Shown here piece after piece: positions 56,687 through 64,000 of a stretch of 64,000 bases of DNA (its first letter is position 1; the number at the start of each line of letters is the position of its first letter). The stretch spans positions 15,155 to 79,154 of the forward strand of contig JBFMCQ010000012.1 of assembly GCA_040754295.1 (NCBI GenBank), written 5' to 3'. This stretch comes from Solimonas sp040754295 (GTDB lineage Bacteria; Pseudomonadota; Gammaproteobacteria; Nevskiales; Nevskiaceae). The translations under genes were made by a program, and so were the position numbers. The notes under the pieces were generated by a model. That model did not search any database and was not told the DNA's origin. It saw nothing but the letters and a program-made list of their open reading frames with translations.

Positions 56687-57688
56687 TCAGGCAGGGACCG
56701 CCTGCTCCAGATGCTCGGCCAGGTGGCATTCGAGCCAGAACACCGGTTGGCCGAAACGGCCGGCGCCAATGAAGCCGACATGCCCGCCGCGCCGCGAGAC
56801 TTCCAGCGTGACCTGCGGGGAGAGCATATCCGCCGTCGGCAGCACCTGCGGCAGCATGAACGGATCGTCCTTCGCATTGACGATCAGCGTCGGTCGCCGG
56901 ATGTCGCGCAGGAAGCCGCCGCACTGACAGCGCGCGTAGTAGTCGCGTGCGTCGCTAAAGCCGTTCATCGGCGCGGTATAGGCGTCGTCGAACTCGAAGA
57001 AGTCGCGTGCCGCGTAGGCGCGCGCGAGGTCCACGCCGGGCGGCACCGGCACGAGCGCGTGCTTGCGCCGCACGATCGCCTTGAGATCGCGCAGCAGGTG
57101 CTGCTGGTACAGCCGGGCGCTGCCGGTGCGCAGCTTCTCGGCACAGGGCTCGAGCAGAAACGGGGCGCAGGCGGCGACCGCCGCGGCGACCGGCGCGCGC
57201 TCGCCTTCCTCGCCGAGCGCCTTGAGCAGAACGTTGGCCCCGAGCGACCAGCCGGCCGCGGCGATGCGCACGCCGGGCGCACGCCGCTGCAGCACGCGCC
57301 ACAGCTCGCGCAAATCCCCGGTGTCGCCATGGTGATAGCAGCGCGGATGCCGGTTCGGTTCTTCGCCGCCGCCGCGCAGCTGCAGGAGCACCGTGCGCCA
57401 GCCGCGTGCGTTGAGCTGCCGCGCCAGGCCGCGCAGGTACTTGGAGCGGAAGCCGCCGGTGAGCCCGTGCACGAGCACGGCCACGCGCGTGCTGTGCGCC
57501 GGTCCGCTCCAGCCGAGATCGACGAAATCGCCGTCGGGCAGCTCCAGGCGCTCGTACTGTAGCGGCAGCGGCGGCAGCGGCCGTAGCAGCGCCGGGATGA
57601 TCGTCTGCGCATGCGGCCCGCGCAGCCACGGATGCGGCACGAAGGCCGACTCCACGACGCGCCCGTGTGCATGCTCTGCCGCCTGCAT
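56687..57688 (-). CDS. YheT-like alpha/beta hydrolase
   Basis: The protein has 333 residues. The family is recognised by the N-terminal FVPHPWLRGPHAQTIIPAL, VLVHGLTGGFRSKYLRGLA, the nucleophile elbow GWSLGANVLLKALGEE, and CGGFLRDIRRPTLIVNAKDDP. The catalytic triad would be the elbow Ser, Asp in AKDDP and His in RRGGHVGFI. Proteins of the YheT/EMB8 group are predicted esterases of unknown substrate. It is divergent from no adjacent gene; dusB follows upstream on the same strand. Confidence 0.88.
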   Translation of the reverse strand: MQAAEHAHGRVVESAFVPHPWLRGPHAQTIIPALLRPLPPLPLQYERLELPDGDFVDLGWSGPAHSTRVAVLVHGLTGGFRSKYLRGLARQLNARGWRTVLLQLRGGGEEPNRHPRCYHHGDTGDLRELWRVLQRRAPGVRIAAAGWSLGANVLLKALGEEGERAPVAAAVAACAPFLLEPCAEKLRTGSARLYQQHLLRDLKAIVRRKHALVPVPPGVDLARAYAARDFFEFDDAYTAPMNGFSDARDYYARCQCGGFLRDIRRPTLIVNAKDDPFMLPQVLPTADMLSPQVTLEVSRRGGHVGFIGAGRFGQPVFWLECHLAEHLEQAVPA

Positions 57689-57782
57689 GGCCCTAGCTAT
57701 GCGCCCGTGCCGCGCTGCCGGGGCCGCTTTGCCTTGCGGTGTCCGCCGGATCTGCCATGCGCTGCCCGCGTCCGCGCGCAGC

Positions 57783-58766
57783 TCAGGCCGCTGCGGCGCG
57801 GGGCGCCGCGTCGCCGAGGAACTCGGCGACCGCCGCACGCTGCGCCGCGGCCTCGGTCAGCCCGTTGACCGTGCGCCAGAACCCAGCGCTGCCCGGGTGC
57901 TCCTGGCAGTACCACTGGATGTGCTTGCGCGCGATGCGCACACCCCGGCCCTCGCCGTAGAACGCATGCAGGGCGTCGAGGTGCTCGAGCAGGCAGCGCC
58001 GGAGCTCGAAGCCTGTCGGCGGCGGCAGCCGCTCGCCGCTGGCGAGGAAGTGCGCGATCTCGCGGAACAGCCACGGCCGACCTCGCGCGGCGCGGCCGAT
58101 CATCAGCGCGTCGGCGCCGGTGGCTTGCAGCACGGCGCGCGCCTTGTCCGGCGAGTCGATGTCGCCGTTGGCGATCACCGGGATGCGCAGGCTCTGCTTG
58201 ATCGCGGCGATCGTCTCGTACTCCGCCTGGCCGCCGTAGTGCTCTTCGCGCGTGCGGCCGTGCACCGCGAGCGCGGCGATGCCGCTGTCCTGGGCGATGC
58301 GCGCGATGGCCACACCATTGCGCTGCGCGCGCGAATAGCCGGTGCGGATCTTGAGCGTGACCGGCACGTCGACCGCGGCGACCACGGCTGCGCAGATCCG
58401 CGCGACCAGACGCTCGTCGCGCAGCAGCGCGGAGCCGGCGTCGACGCGGCACAGCTTCTTCGCCGGGCAGCCCATGTTGATGTCGACGAGCTGCGCGCCG
58501 TGCTCGACGTTGTAGCGCGCGGCATGCGCCATCTGCTCGGGATCGTAGCCGACGATCTGCACCGAGATCGGTCCGGGCTCGCCGGCGTGGTCGCGGCGCA
58601 GGCGCGATTTGTCGGTGTGCCAGAGGCTCGCATCGGAGGTCGTCATCTCCGAGACGGCGAGCCCGGCACCGAGGCGCCGGCACAGCTGCCGGAACGGCCG
58701 GTCGGTGACGCCGGCCATCGGCGCGAGCACCAGCGGCGGGTCGATGCGATAGGGACCGATCTGCAT
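57783..58766 (-). CDS. dusB: tRNA-dihydrouridine synthase B
   Basis: The protein has 327 residues. It reduces uridine to dihydrouridine in tRNA with FMN. VLAPMAGVTDRPFRQLCRRL is the FMN site, INMGCPAKK carries the catalytic Cys, and LAVHGRTREEHYGG with IANGDIDSPDKA complete the barrel. The ATG at 58766 gives the usual start MQIGPYRIDPPLVLAPMAG. No fis gene follows, unlike in enteric bacteria. Confidence 0.93.
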   Translation of the reverse strand: MQIGPYRIDPPLVLAPMAGVTDRPFRQLCRRLGAGLAVSEMTTSDASLWHTDKSRLRRDHAGEPGPISVQIVGYDPEQMAHAARYNVEHGAQLVDINMGCPAKKLCRVDAGSALLRDERLVARICAAVVAAVDVPVTLKIRTGYSRAQRNGVAIARIAQDSGIAALAVHGRTREEHYGGQAEYETIAAIKQSLRIPVIANGDIDSPDKARAVLQATGADALMIGRAARGRPWLFREIAHFLASGERLPPPTGFELRRCLLEHLDALHAFYGEGRGVRIARKHIQWYCQEHPGSAGFWRTVNGLTEAAAQRAAVAEFLGDAAPRAAAA

Positions 58767-58801
58767 CCGCGTATTGTCGCCCAGATCGGCGGTGCGCCAA
58801 C

Positions 58802-58823
58802 AAAAAGCCCGCACGCGGCGGGC
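58802..58823 (-). terminator. Rho-independent terminator of rpoZ
   Basis: On the minus strand GCCCGC/GCGGGC with a 5-nt loop CGCGT is followed by TTTTTG. It lies 22 bp after the rpoZ stop and before dusB. Confidence 0.85.
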
Positions 58824-58845
58824 CTTCTCATGAAGGGCGCGGGGC

Positions 58846-59109
58846 TCAGGCGTCGAAGGACGGATCCAGCGCCTCGAGCTCCATCTTCGGCTGCTGCACC
58901 GCCGGCAGGTCGACCTCGTCGAGGACGTTACGGCCGATGTGGCCTTCGGCGATCTCGCGCAGCGACAACACGGTCGACTTGTGATTACCCCACGGCAGGT
59001 GCGCCTCGGCGCCGCGCGCCAGCTGGCGCGCGCGCTTGGCGGCCACCAGCGTCAGATCGAACTGGTTGGGGATTTTGACCAGGCAGTCTTCTACGGTCAC
59101 TCGGGCCAT
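58846..59109 (-). CDS. rpoZ: RNA polymerase omega subunit
   Basis: The protein has 87 residues: MARVTVEDCLVKIPNQFDLT, LVAAKRARQLARGA, STVLSLREIAEGHI. Omega helps assemble RNA polymerase and forms part of the ppGpp site. It follows gmk by 50 bp with no terminator, the usual gmk-rpoZ pair. Confidence 0.96.
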   Translation of the reverse strand: MARVTVEDCLVKIPNQFDLTLVAAKRARQLARGAEAHLPWGNHKSTVLSLREIAEGHIGRNVLDEVDLPAVQQPKMELEALDPSFDA

Positions 59110-59159
59110 GCGCTCACCATGGGTGCGTCGAAACGGCCGCGTAGTTTAGCCGACGCGCC

Positions 59160-59789
59160 CTAGTCTGTCAGCAGACTGCGGATCAGGCCGTCGAGCCGCT
59201 GCGCCTGCCCGTCCCGCCGCAGGCGCGCGGCGACGAAGATCGCCGCGAGTTGCTGCAGCGCGCGCTCGAAGTCCTCGTTGACGACGAGGTAGTCGTACTC
59301 GTCGTGGTGCGACATCTCCAGGCGTGCGGCGCGCATGCGCCGGGCGATGGTCTCGTCGTCGTCCTGGCTGCGGGCGCGCAGGCGTCGCTCCAGCTCCCGG
59401 AGCGACGGCGGCAGGATGAAAATGCTCTGCACCTCGGGCAGCTGCGCGCGCACCTGGCGCGCGCCCTGCCAGTCGATGTCGAGGATCACGTCGTAGCCGT
59501 CGGCCAGCAGCCGCTCGGTGCGCGCACGCCCGGTGCCGTAACGGCGGCCGAACACCTCGGCGTGCTCGAGAAACTCGCCGCGCTCGACCATCGCCAGAAA
59601 GCGCGACTCGTCGACGAAGTGGTAGTGCACGCCGTCCTGCTCGCCGCTGCGCGGCGCGCGCGTCGTGTACGAGACCGAGATGACGGCGTCGACGCCGCAG
59701 CCCGCGAGTCGCGGCAGCAGCGCGCGCGTCAGGCTGGTCTTGCCGCCGCCGCTGGGGGCCGAGACGATGAACAGCTTGCCCTTGGTCAT
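59160..59789 (-). CDS. gmk: Guanylate kinase
   Basis: The protein has 209 residues. It phosphorylates GMP to GDP. The P-loop is VSAPSGGGKTSL; SVSYTTRAPRSGEQDGVHYH and RYGTGRA bind GMP; DILDIDWQGARQV is the Walker B region. Forms the usual pair with rpoZ; yicC lies upstream on the same strand. Confidence 0.97.
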   Translation of the reverse strand: MTKGKLFIVSAPSGGGKTSLTRALLPRLAGCGVDAVISVSYTTRAPRSGEQDGVHYHFVDESRFLAMVERGEFLEHAEVFGRRYGTGRARTERLLADGYDVILDIDWQGARQVRAQLPEVQSIFILPPSLRELERRLRARSQDDDETIARRMRAARLEMSHHDEYDYLVVNEDFERALQQLAAIFVAARLRRDGQAQRLDGLIRSLLTD

Positions 59790-59825
59790 GTGCGAACTAT
59801 AAAGCGTCGCGCAGCTCCGAACGCG

Positions 59826-60076
59826 TCACTCGATGTGCTGCACCGGCTCGCTTGGCAACCTGTCTTTTCAAGATGGCTGGTCGGGGGCATGTACGGACCG
59901 CAGTGGGCGATCTCGGGCAGCGCCATGTCCAGGACGTTTGGCGCTTCCGTGGTGTCGGCGTTGCGCAGCGAGCTGCCGGATACGCTTCAGCATCACGCGG
60001 CCGGCCTGCCCGCTCTGCTTGCACATGGACCGCTCCGGATCGCCTGAAGCTCACTCGATGTTCTGCACCTGCTCGC
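59826..60076. repeat. Imperfect 26-bp direct repeat flanking the gmk-yicC spacer
   Basis: The bases at 59826-59851 match 60051-60076 in 24 of 26 positions, 225 bp apart. The second copy encodes the C-terminus QVQNIE of the YicC protein; the first would encode PVQHIE and a stop. The intervening sequence has no recognised gene and may be a duplicated or inserted piece. Confidence 0.55.
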
Positions 60077-60917
60077 GCATCTGCTCGATGAGCACCTTCA
60101 TGTCGACCGCGCAGCGGGTCATCTCGGCGTCCTGCGACTTCGATGAGGTCGTGTTCACTTCGCGGTTGAGCTCCTGCATGAGGAAGTCCAGGCGGCGGCC
60201 GACCGCGTCCTCGCGCGCCAGCGCCTGGCGCACCTCCTGGAGGTGGCTGGTCAGCCGCGACATCTCCTCCTCGACGTCGAGGCGCTGCGACGCGAGCACG
60301 ACTTCCTGCGCCAGCCGCTGCGGCTCGACGTCGACGCCGAGCTCGCGGCAGCGCGCCTGCAGGCGCTCGAGCCACTGGTCGCGCACCAGCGGATACCGCA
60401 CTCTGATCTGCTCGACCAGCGTCGCCAGCACGTCGCAGCGGTCGAGCATGAACTGCGCGAGGCGCTCGCCCTCGCTGGCGCGCGAAGCGCCGAACTGATC
60501 GAGCGCTTCGTCGAAGGCCGCGCGCGCCTCGGCGAGCAGCGGCGCGAAATCCGCGCGCTCCTCGCGTACCACGCCCGGATAGCTGAGCAAGCGCATGGGC
60601 TCCGGCGCGGTGATCGCGCCGAACTCGGCGTTGAGCGCGTCGAGCGCCTGGCGCAGCTGCTGCACGCGATTGAGGTCGAGCTCGATGCGCTCGCCGGGCG
60701 CCACCTCGCGCTGGTAGCGCAGCGCGCATTCGATCTTGCCGCGCGCGAGCCGCGCGCCGGCAACGACGCGCAGGTCGCTTTCGAGGGCGCGGAACTCCTC
60801 GGGCAGCTTGAACTGCACGTCGAGATAGCGGTGATTGACCGAGCGCAGCTCCCAGCTGATCCGCCCCCACTGCGCGGCGCGCTCGACGCGCGCGTAACCC
60901 GTCATGCTTTTGGTCAT
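60051..60917 (-). CDS. yicC: YicC family protein (endoribonuclease-type fold)
   Basis: The protein has 288 residues. It shows MTKSMTGYARVE, the conserved WELRSVNHRYLDVQFKLPEE, RGKIECALRY, and the C-terminal GRRLDFLMQELNREVNTTSSK. YicC-family proteins are reported RNases or adaptors in RNA turnover. GGAGG six bases before the ATG fixes the start. It lies upstream of gmk on the same strand. Confidence 0.94.
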   Translation of the reverse strand: MTKSMTGYARVERAAQWGRISWELRSVNHRYLDVQFKLPEEFRALESDLRVVAGARLARGKIECALRYQREVAPGERIELDLNRVQQLRQALDALNAEFGAITAPEPMRLLSYPGVVREERADFAPLLAEARAAFDEALDQFGASRASEGERLAQFMLDRCDVLATLVEQIRVRYPLVRDQWLERLQARCRELGVDVEPQRLAQEVVLASQRLDVEEEMSRLTSHLQEVRQALAREDAVGRRLDFLMQELNREVNTTSSKSQDAEMTRCAVDMKVLIEQMREQVQNIE

Positions 60918-61161
60918 CGATATCCTCCGGAGCAGCACATTGTACCGGTAGCGGCGTCCTGCTCCGGGTCGCGGTGGCTTCACCACAACTGGCGCGCGCA
61001 CCTGTACTGCGGCGCGCAAAAGAAAACGCGGCTACTCGTCGTTCGGAACGGGTAGCCGCGGCGCAAGGTTCAAGCGTTTGCTGTCGGTTGGTTTAGAGTT
61101 GGGCGGCAAGCGGTGCGCGCGCGATCACCCTGCGCGCCGCCCGGTGCGGTGACGCAGCCGC

Positions 61162-61353
61162 TTACTTCTTCGCCGCGGCCTTCGCCTTCTTCACGACCTT
61201 CTTGGCAGCCTTCTTCGTTGCCTTCTTTGTCGCGGCCTTCTTCACGGCCTTCTTCGCAACGGCCTTCTTCGCCCCCTTCTTGGTGGCCTTCCTGGCAGCC
61301 TTTTTCGCCGCAGGTCTCTTCGCAGCCTTCTTCGTCGCCTTCTTCATTGCCAT
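61162..61353 (-). CDS. Histone H1-like Lys/Ala-rich protein
   Basis: The protein has 63 residues, nearly all Lys and Ala (KKATKKAAKRPAAKKAAR, KKAVAKKAVKKAATKKATKK). GGAGG seven bases before the ATG at 61353 fixes the start (MAMKKATKK). It matches no enzyme fold and would bind nucleic acid or polyphosphate through its charge. The upstream region on the same strand (61354-61460) is unusually A/T-rich for this window, as expected for a strongly expressed promoter. Confidence 0.75.
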   Translation of the reverse strand: MAMKKATKKAAKRPAAKKAARKATKKGAKKAVAKKAVKKAATKKATKKAAKKVVKKAKAAAKK

Positions 61354-61509
61354 CTCGCATCCTCCATCTTCAGGACAGTCGCGGAACACTCCGCTGGTTT
61401 TGGAAACGCACTATGCGTTTCCACGGTGTGAATTTTTACCGATAAAAAAAAATTAAATCAACGTCTTTGTCTTCGCGCAGAATGCGCGTGGTGGTATTGG
61501 AGAGCACTC

Positions 61510-62328
61510 ATGCACCGCTTGCTGTCGATCTGCGCGCTCGTCTTCTGCTGCTCGAGTGCGTGCGCGCGCGTCGAAGACGATGTGCCGCCACGCCTGCAGT
61601 GGCGGGTCACACAGACGTATCCGCACGACGTGAATCACTACACGCAAGGCCTCGAGCTGCGCGACGGAAAACTGCTCGAAAGCGTGGGCCGCTACGGCCG
61701 CTCCGCGCTCTACGAGAAGCGAATCGACGACGGCGCCGTACTGCGCAGCGCTGCGCTGCCGCCGACGTGGTTCGGCGAAGGGCTCACCGTGTGGCGCGAC
61801 ACGATCATCGTGCTGACCTGGCTCGAGCGCACGGCGCAGCTGTTCGACGCGAATCTGCAGCCGGTCGCGCAGCACCGCTACGCCGGCGACGGCTGGGGGC
61901 TCGCGCACGACGAGCGGCATCTGATCATGAGCGACGGCAGCGCGACGCTGCGCTTCCGCCGTGCCGATGACTTCGCCGTCGTGCGTGAGCTGCGGGTCAC
62001 CGACGCGGGGCGGCCGGTGACGCGGCTCAACGAGCTCGAGTACGCGCGCGGACACGTGTTCGCGAACATCTGGCAGTCCGACGAGATCGCGTTGATCGAT
62101 CCGCAGACCGGGCAGGTGCACGCGTGGATCGATCTCGCCGATCTGAAGACGCGCCTCGCAAAACCGGCATCGTGGGACGCACGCGAGCACGTGCTCAATG
62201 GAATCGCGTACGACGCTGCGCGCGATCGCTTCTACGTCACCGGAAAGTGCTGGCCCGCGCTGTTCGAGCTCGAGATCGCGCCGCTGGAGGCCGATCGACG
62301 GAGCACCGGGACGGAGCATTTCCGATAG
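61510..62328 (+). CDS. Glutaminyl-peptide cyclotransferase
   Basis: The protein has 272 residues with a signal peptide or lipoprotein start (LLSICALVFCCSSACA). The plant-type glutaminyl cyclase propeller is recognised by YPHDVNHYTQGLELRDGKLL, SVGRYGRSALYEK, WFGEGLTVW, ELEYARGHVFANIWQSDEIA and VLNGIAYDAARDRFYVTGK. It forms N-terminal pyroglutamate on exported peptides. GGAGAG precedes the ATG. Confidence 0.92.
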   Translation: MHRLLSICALVFCCSSACARVEDDVPPRLQWRVTQTYPHDVNHYTQGLELRDGKLLESVGRYGRSALYEKRIDDGAVLRSAALPPTWFGEGLTVWRDTIIVLTWLERTAQLFDANLQPVAQHRYAGDGWGLAHDERHLIMSDGSATLRFRRADDFAVVRELRVTDAGRPVTRLNELEYARGHVFANIWQSDEIALIDPQTGQVHAWIDLADLKTRLAKPASWDAREHVLNGIAYDAARDRFYVTGKCWPALFELEIAPLEADRRSTGTEHFR

Positions 62329-62381
62329 TGTTCATCGATGCTGCCGGGCCAGGACAGGAACGCGAAGCGCATCAGGCAAGC

Positions 62382-63230
62382 TCAATCGAAGTTCAGTGTC
62401 GTCGCCCGCTGTGCATTCACGCTCGCATTGCGCGTTTCGGTGAACTCGATGTCATCGTCCTGGCCCGGCTCGTCCAGGTCCGCTTCGCAGGTCAGTGCGA
62501 GCGTGTAGCTGCCGGCCTCCAGAAAGCCGATCGCGTACTCGAAGCCGTTGGCGCCGTCGCCGCGCACGATCGCCGAATTCACCGGCTGGGTGCCGGTGCC
62601 GTCGTAGTCGTCCAGTGCCGCATCGTTGCCGCTGAATGCGTAAATCGCCGCGGCCGTGCAGGAATCGTCGATCAGATCCGCGGCCACCGTGCCGCCGGCG
62701 CTGCCGGTCTCCTCGTCGATGACGAAGCGCAGCTTCGGACGCAGCTCGTAGCCGCTGCCTTCGACCAAGTACAGCGACTGGCGCAGATCGAAGTCGATCG
62801 TGGCCTCGACCGGATCGTCCTCGTTGACGTCGATGCCGGCGGTGACCTCGAGTCCGGAGACGAACTCGTCCGGCACGAACAGGGGCGTGCGTTCCAGGCT
62901 GCCGCGCGCAACGACATAGGACTCGGTGCTGGTCGCGCTGCCGTCGACCTCGAGCTCGATCCGGCGGTAGCGCCCGGTATCGACGGACTGCGACAGCAGC
63001 TCGACACTGTCACCGCCGGTGGCGTTCAACAGATCGACCTGGATCGGCGGCGACAGCCTCACCGTCAGGCGCTCGCCGTCGTCGCGCTCGAAGCTCACGC
63101 CGCTGAACTGGACGACGACGGCGTCGACCGAATCGACCGGCGCGTCGGCAACCGAGAGGGTCACGCGACCCTCGTCGCAGGCGCAGAGCGTCAGCGCGAG
63201 CAGGCAGCTGTACAACGGTCGGATCGGCAT
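62382..63230 (-). CDS. DUF4382 lipoprotein
   Basis: The protein has 282 residues. The start MPIRPLYSCLLALTLCACDE is a lipoprotein signal with the lipid Cys probably in LCAC. The domain begins VTLSVADAPVDSVDAVVVQF, followed by VQVDLL-type strand IQVDLLNATGG and YRRIELEV, the pattern of DUF4382. The last ~90 residues are acidic and carbohydrate-binding-like (GTVAADLIDDSC). Function is unknown. It starts 11 bp after the Uma2 gene on the same strand. Confidence 0.85.
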   Translation of the reverse strand: MPIRPLYSCLLALTLCACDEGRVTLSVADAPVDSVDAVVVQFSGVSFERDDGERLTVRLSPPIQVDLLNATGGDSVELLSQSVDTGRYRRIELEVDGSATSTESYVVARGSLERTPLFVPDEFVSGLEVTAGIDVNEDDPVEATIDFDLRQSLYLVEGSGYELRPKLRFVIDEETGSAGGTVAADLIDDSCTAAAIYAFSGNDAALDDYDGTGTQPVNSAIVRGDGANGFEYAIGFLEAGSYTLALTCEADLDEPGQDDDIEFTETRNASVNAQRATTLNFD

Positions 63231-63240
63231 GGAATCAGGG

Positions 63241-63801
63241 TCAGAACGCATCGAGACGGATCGTGCAGCCGGGCAGCAGCGACGGCGCCGCGGCAGCGGA
63301 CAGCAGGTCGCGACGTCGATAGGCAGCCTGCGCCGGATCCAGGAAGCGCTCGACGGTCGATGCAACGAGATCGACCAGCCACACTTCCGGCACTCCATGG
63401 CGCGCATAGAGCGGCAGCTTGGTGTTGCGATCGTAGTCGAGGCTCGTGTCCGCGACTTCGATGATCAGCAGAATGTCCGCCGGACCGGGATGCGCGTCGC
63501 GGTAGAAGTCGGCGCGCGGACGCAGCAGTGCGAGATCCGGCTGTGGCTCCGAGAGGTCGCCGAGCCGGACGGGATTCTGAACGCGCACGATGGCCCTGTC
63601 GTTGACTACGCGTTGCAGCTCAAGCGTGAGCTTGGTGACCACACTGGCATGACGGCTTCCGATCGGCGCCATATCGATGATCTCCCCCTCGATCAGCTCG
63701 GTGCGCTCGTCCGGCCTGAGAATCCCGGCCGCTGCCATCCGGTAGTAATCGGCAACGGTATGCAGATGGCGTTTCGGGGCCTGGGCTACGAACGTGGACA
63801 T
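63241..63801 (-). CDS. Uma2 family (DUF820) restriction-endonuclease-fold protein
   Basis: The protein has 186 residues. It shows the PD-(D/E)xK-like pattern of Uma2: RTELIEGEIIDMAPIGSRHA, EPQPDLALLRPR with a metal-binding Asp, and DILLIIEVADTSLDYDRNTK with the Glu and Lys of the active site. DNA cleavage is predicted but unproven. It stands alone in its role here; no mobile element was seen beside it. Confidence 0.88.
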   Translation of the reverse strand: MSTFVAQAPKRHLHTVADYYRMAAAGILRPDERTELIEGEIIDMAPIGSRHASVVTKLTLELQRVVNDRAIVRVQNPVRLGDLSEPQPDLALLRPRADFYRDAHPGPADILLIIEVADTSLDYDRNTKLPLYARHGVPEVWLVDLVASTVERFLDPAQAAYRRRDLLSAAAAPSLLPGCTIRLDAF

Positions 63802-63877
63802 GAGGGCATTCGACGGTTTCGCTGCGACTTAGTGTAGTGGCAGCGGCCTGCGGCCGCGATTGCCGCGCACGGCCCAA

Positions 63878-63901
63878 GAAAAAGGCGGGCCGAAGCCCGC
63901 C
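63878..63901 (-). terminator. Rho-independent terminator of the gene cut by the right edge
   Basis: On the minus strand GGCGGGC/GCCCGCC with a tetraloop TTCG is followed by TTTTTC. It begins 18 bp after the stop codon at 63920. Confidence 0.88.
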
Positions 63902-63919
63902 CCAGTTCCCTCCGGGGAA

Positions 63920-64000
63920 TCAGTCCTTGACCTTGATGTTGTCCTTGTTCTGCTCGTAGATCGCATCGCCCACGCCGTCCACGCGGGTGATGTCCTGCGG
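63920..64000 (-). CDS. C-terminal fragment of an unidentified protein
   Basis: The last 26 codons on the minus strand read PQDITRVDGVGDAIYEQNKD and then NIKVKD and stop. The terminator immediately after supports a real gene end. No family was recognised from this short piece. Confidence 0.6.
   Translation of the reverse strand, partial: PQDITRVDGVGDAIYEQNKDNIKVKD

Overview
The window is high-GC chromosomal DNA from a Gram-negative proteobacterium. Evidence for this is outer-membrane barrels, lipoproteins, rdgC, rpoZ-gmk, a YicC family gene, dusB and a UrtABCDE urea transporter. The mix (wax-ester synthase family, NirK/qNOR denitrification, RdgC, many c-di-GMP proteins) fits a high-GC gammaproteobacterium of the Nevskiales/Xanthomonadales type, but this is inference and no rRNA or tRNA gene was seen to test it.

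Layout. (1) 1-3.6 kb: small genes (His-rich exported protein, cupin, diguanylate cyclase, DUF4404, Lys/Ala-tailed protein). (2) 3.6-13.5 kb: an anaerobic/nitrogen-oxide block. It holds a cation P-type ATPase and a norB-nirK-nirV-SCO-sirB2 run on the + strand, with sirtuin and peroxiredoxin genes between them on the - strand. A perfect FNR/DNR-type box lies before norB and a weaker one before the ATPase. (3) 13.5-20.8 kb: fused 5-oxoprolinase, WS/DGAT acyltransferase, hexose-phosphate mutarotase, flavodoxin, SET-domain protein. (4) 20.9-33.6 kb: a dense regulatory island with a multi-PAS/GAF histidine kinase, a two-partner-secretion-like barrel, two GAF proteins with degenerate GGDEF domains, three ECF-like sigma factors, two response regulators, a GGDEF-EAL protein and an exported Ala/Gly-rich protein. 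One RR-PAS-GGDEF-EAL gene in this island appears split in two by a 71-bp tandem duplication. (5) 34-37.5 kb: cspA family gene, rdgC, phosphatase, DNA glycosylase, gloA. (6) 37.6-54.3 kb: a complete urea system. A minus-strand run encodes a permease-histidine kinase-receiver fusion, a LuxR-type regulator, a tiny HupE/UreJ-like protein and ureDABCEFG. Divergent from it are urtABCDE and a porin-like gene. (7) 54.4-64 kb: PAS-GGDEF-EAL protein, YheT-like hydrolase, dusB, rpoZ, gmk, yicC, a histone-H1-like protein, glutaminyl cyclase, a DUF4382 lipoprotein, a Uma2 protein, and the 3' end of an unidentified gene.

How it works together. The urea region can be read as one unit. The porin and the ABC transporter would bring urea in, and urease with its UreDEFG assembly factors would hydrolyse it to ammonia. 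The permease-kinase and LuxR regulator, co-directional with the urease genes and tightly packed against them, are the obvious candidate controllers. The nitrogen-oxide block reduces nitrite to NO (NirK with a fused cytochrome) and NO to N2O (quinol-type NorB). The regulatory island has the marks of a c-di-GMP/ECF-sigma network whose inputs and targets cannot be read from the sequence.
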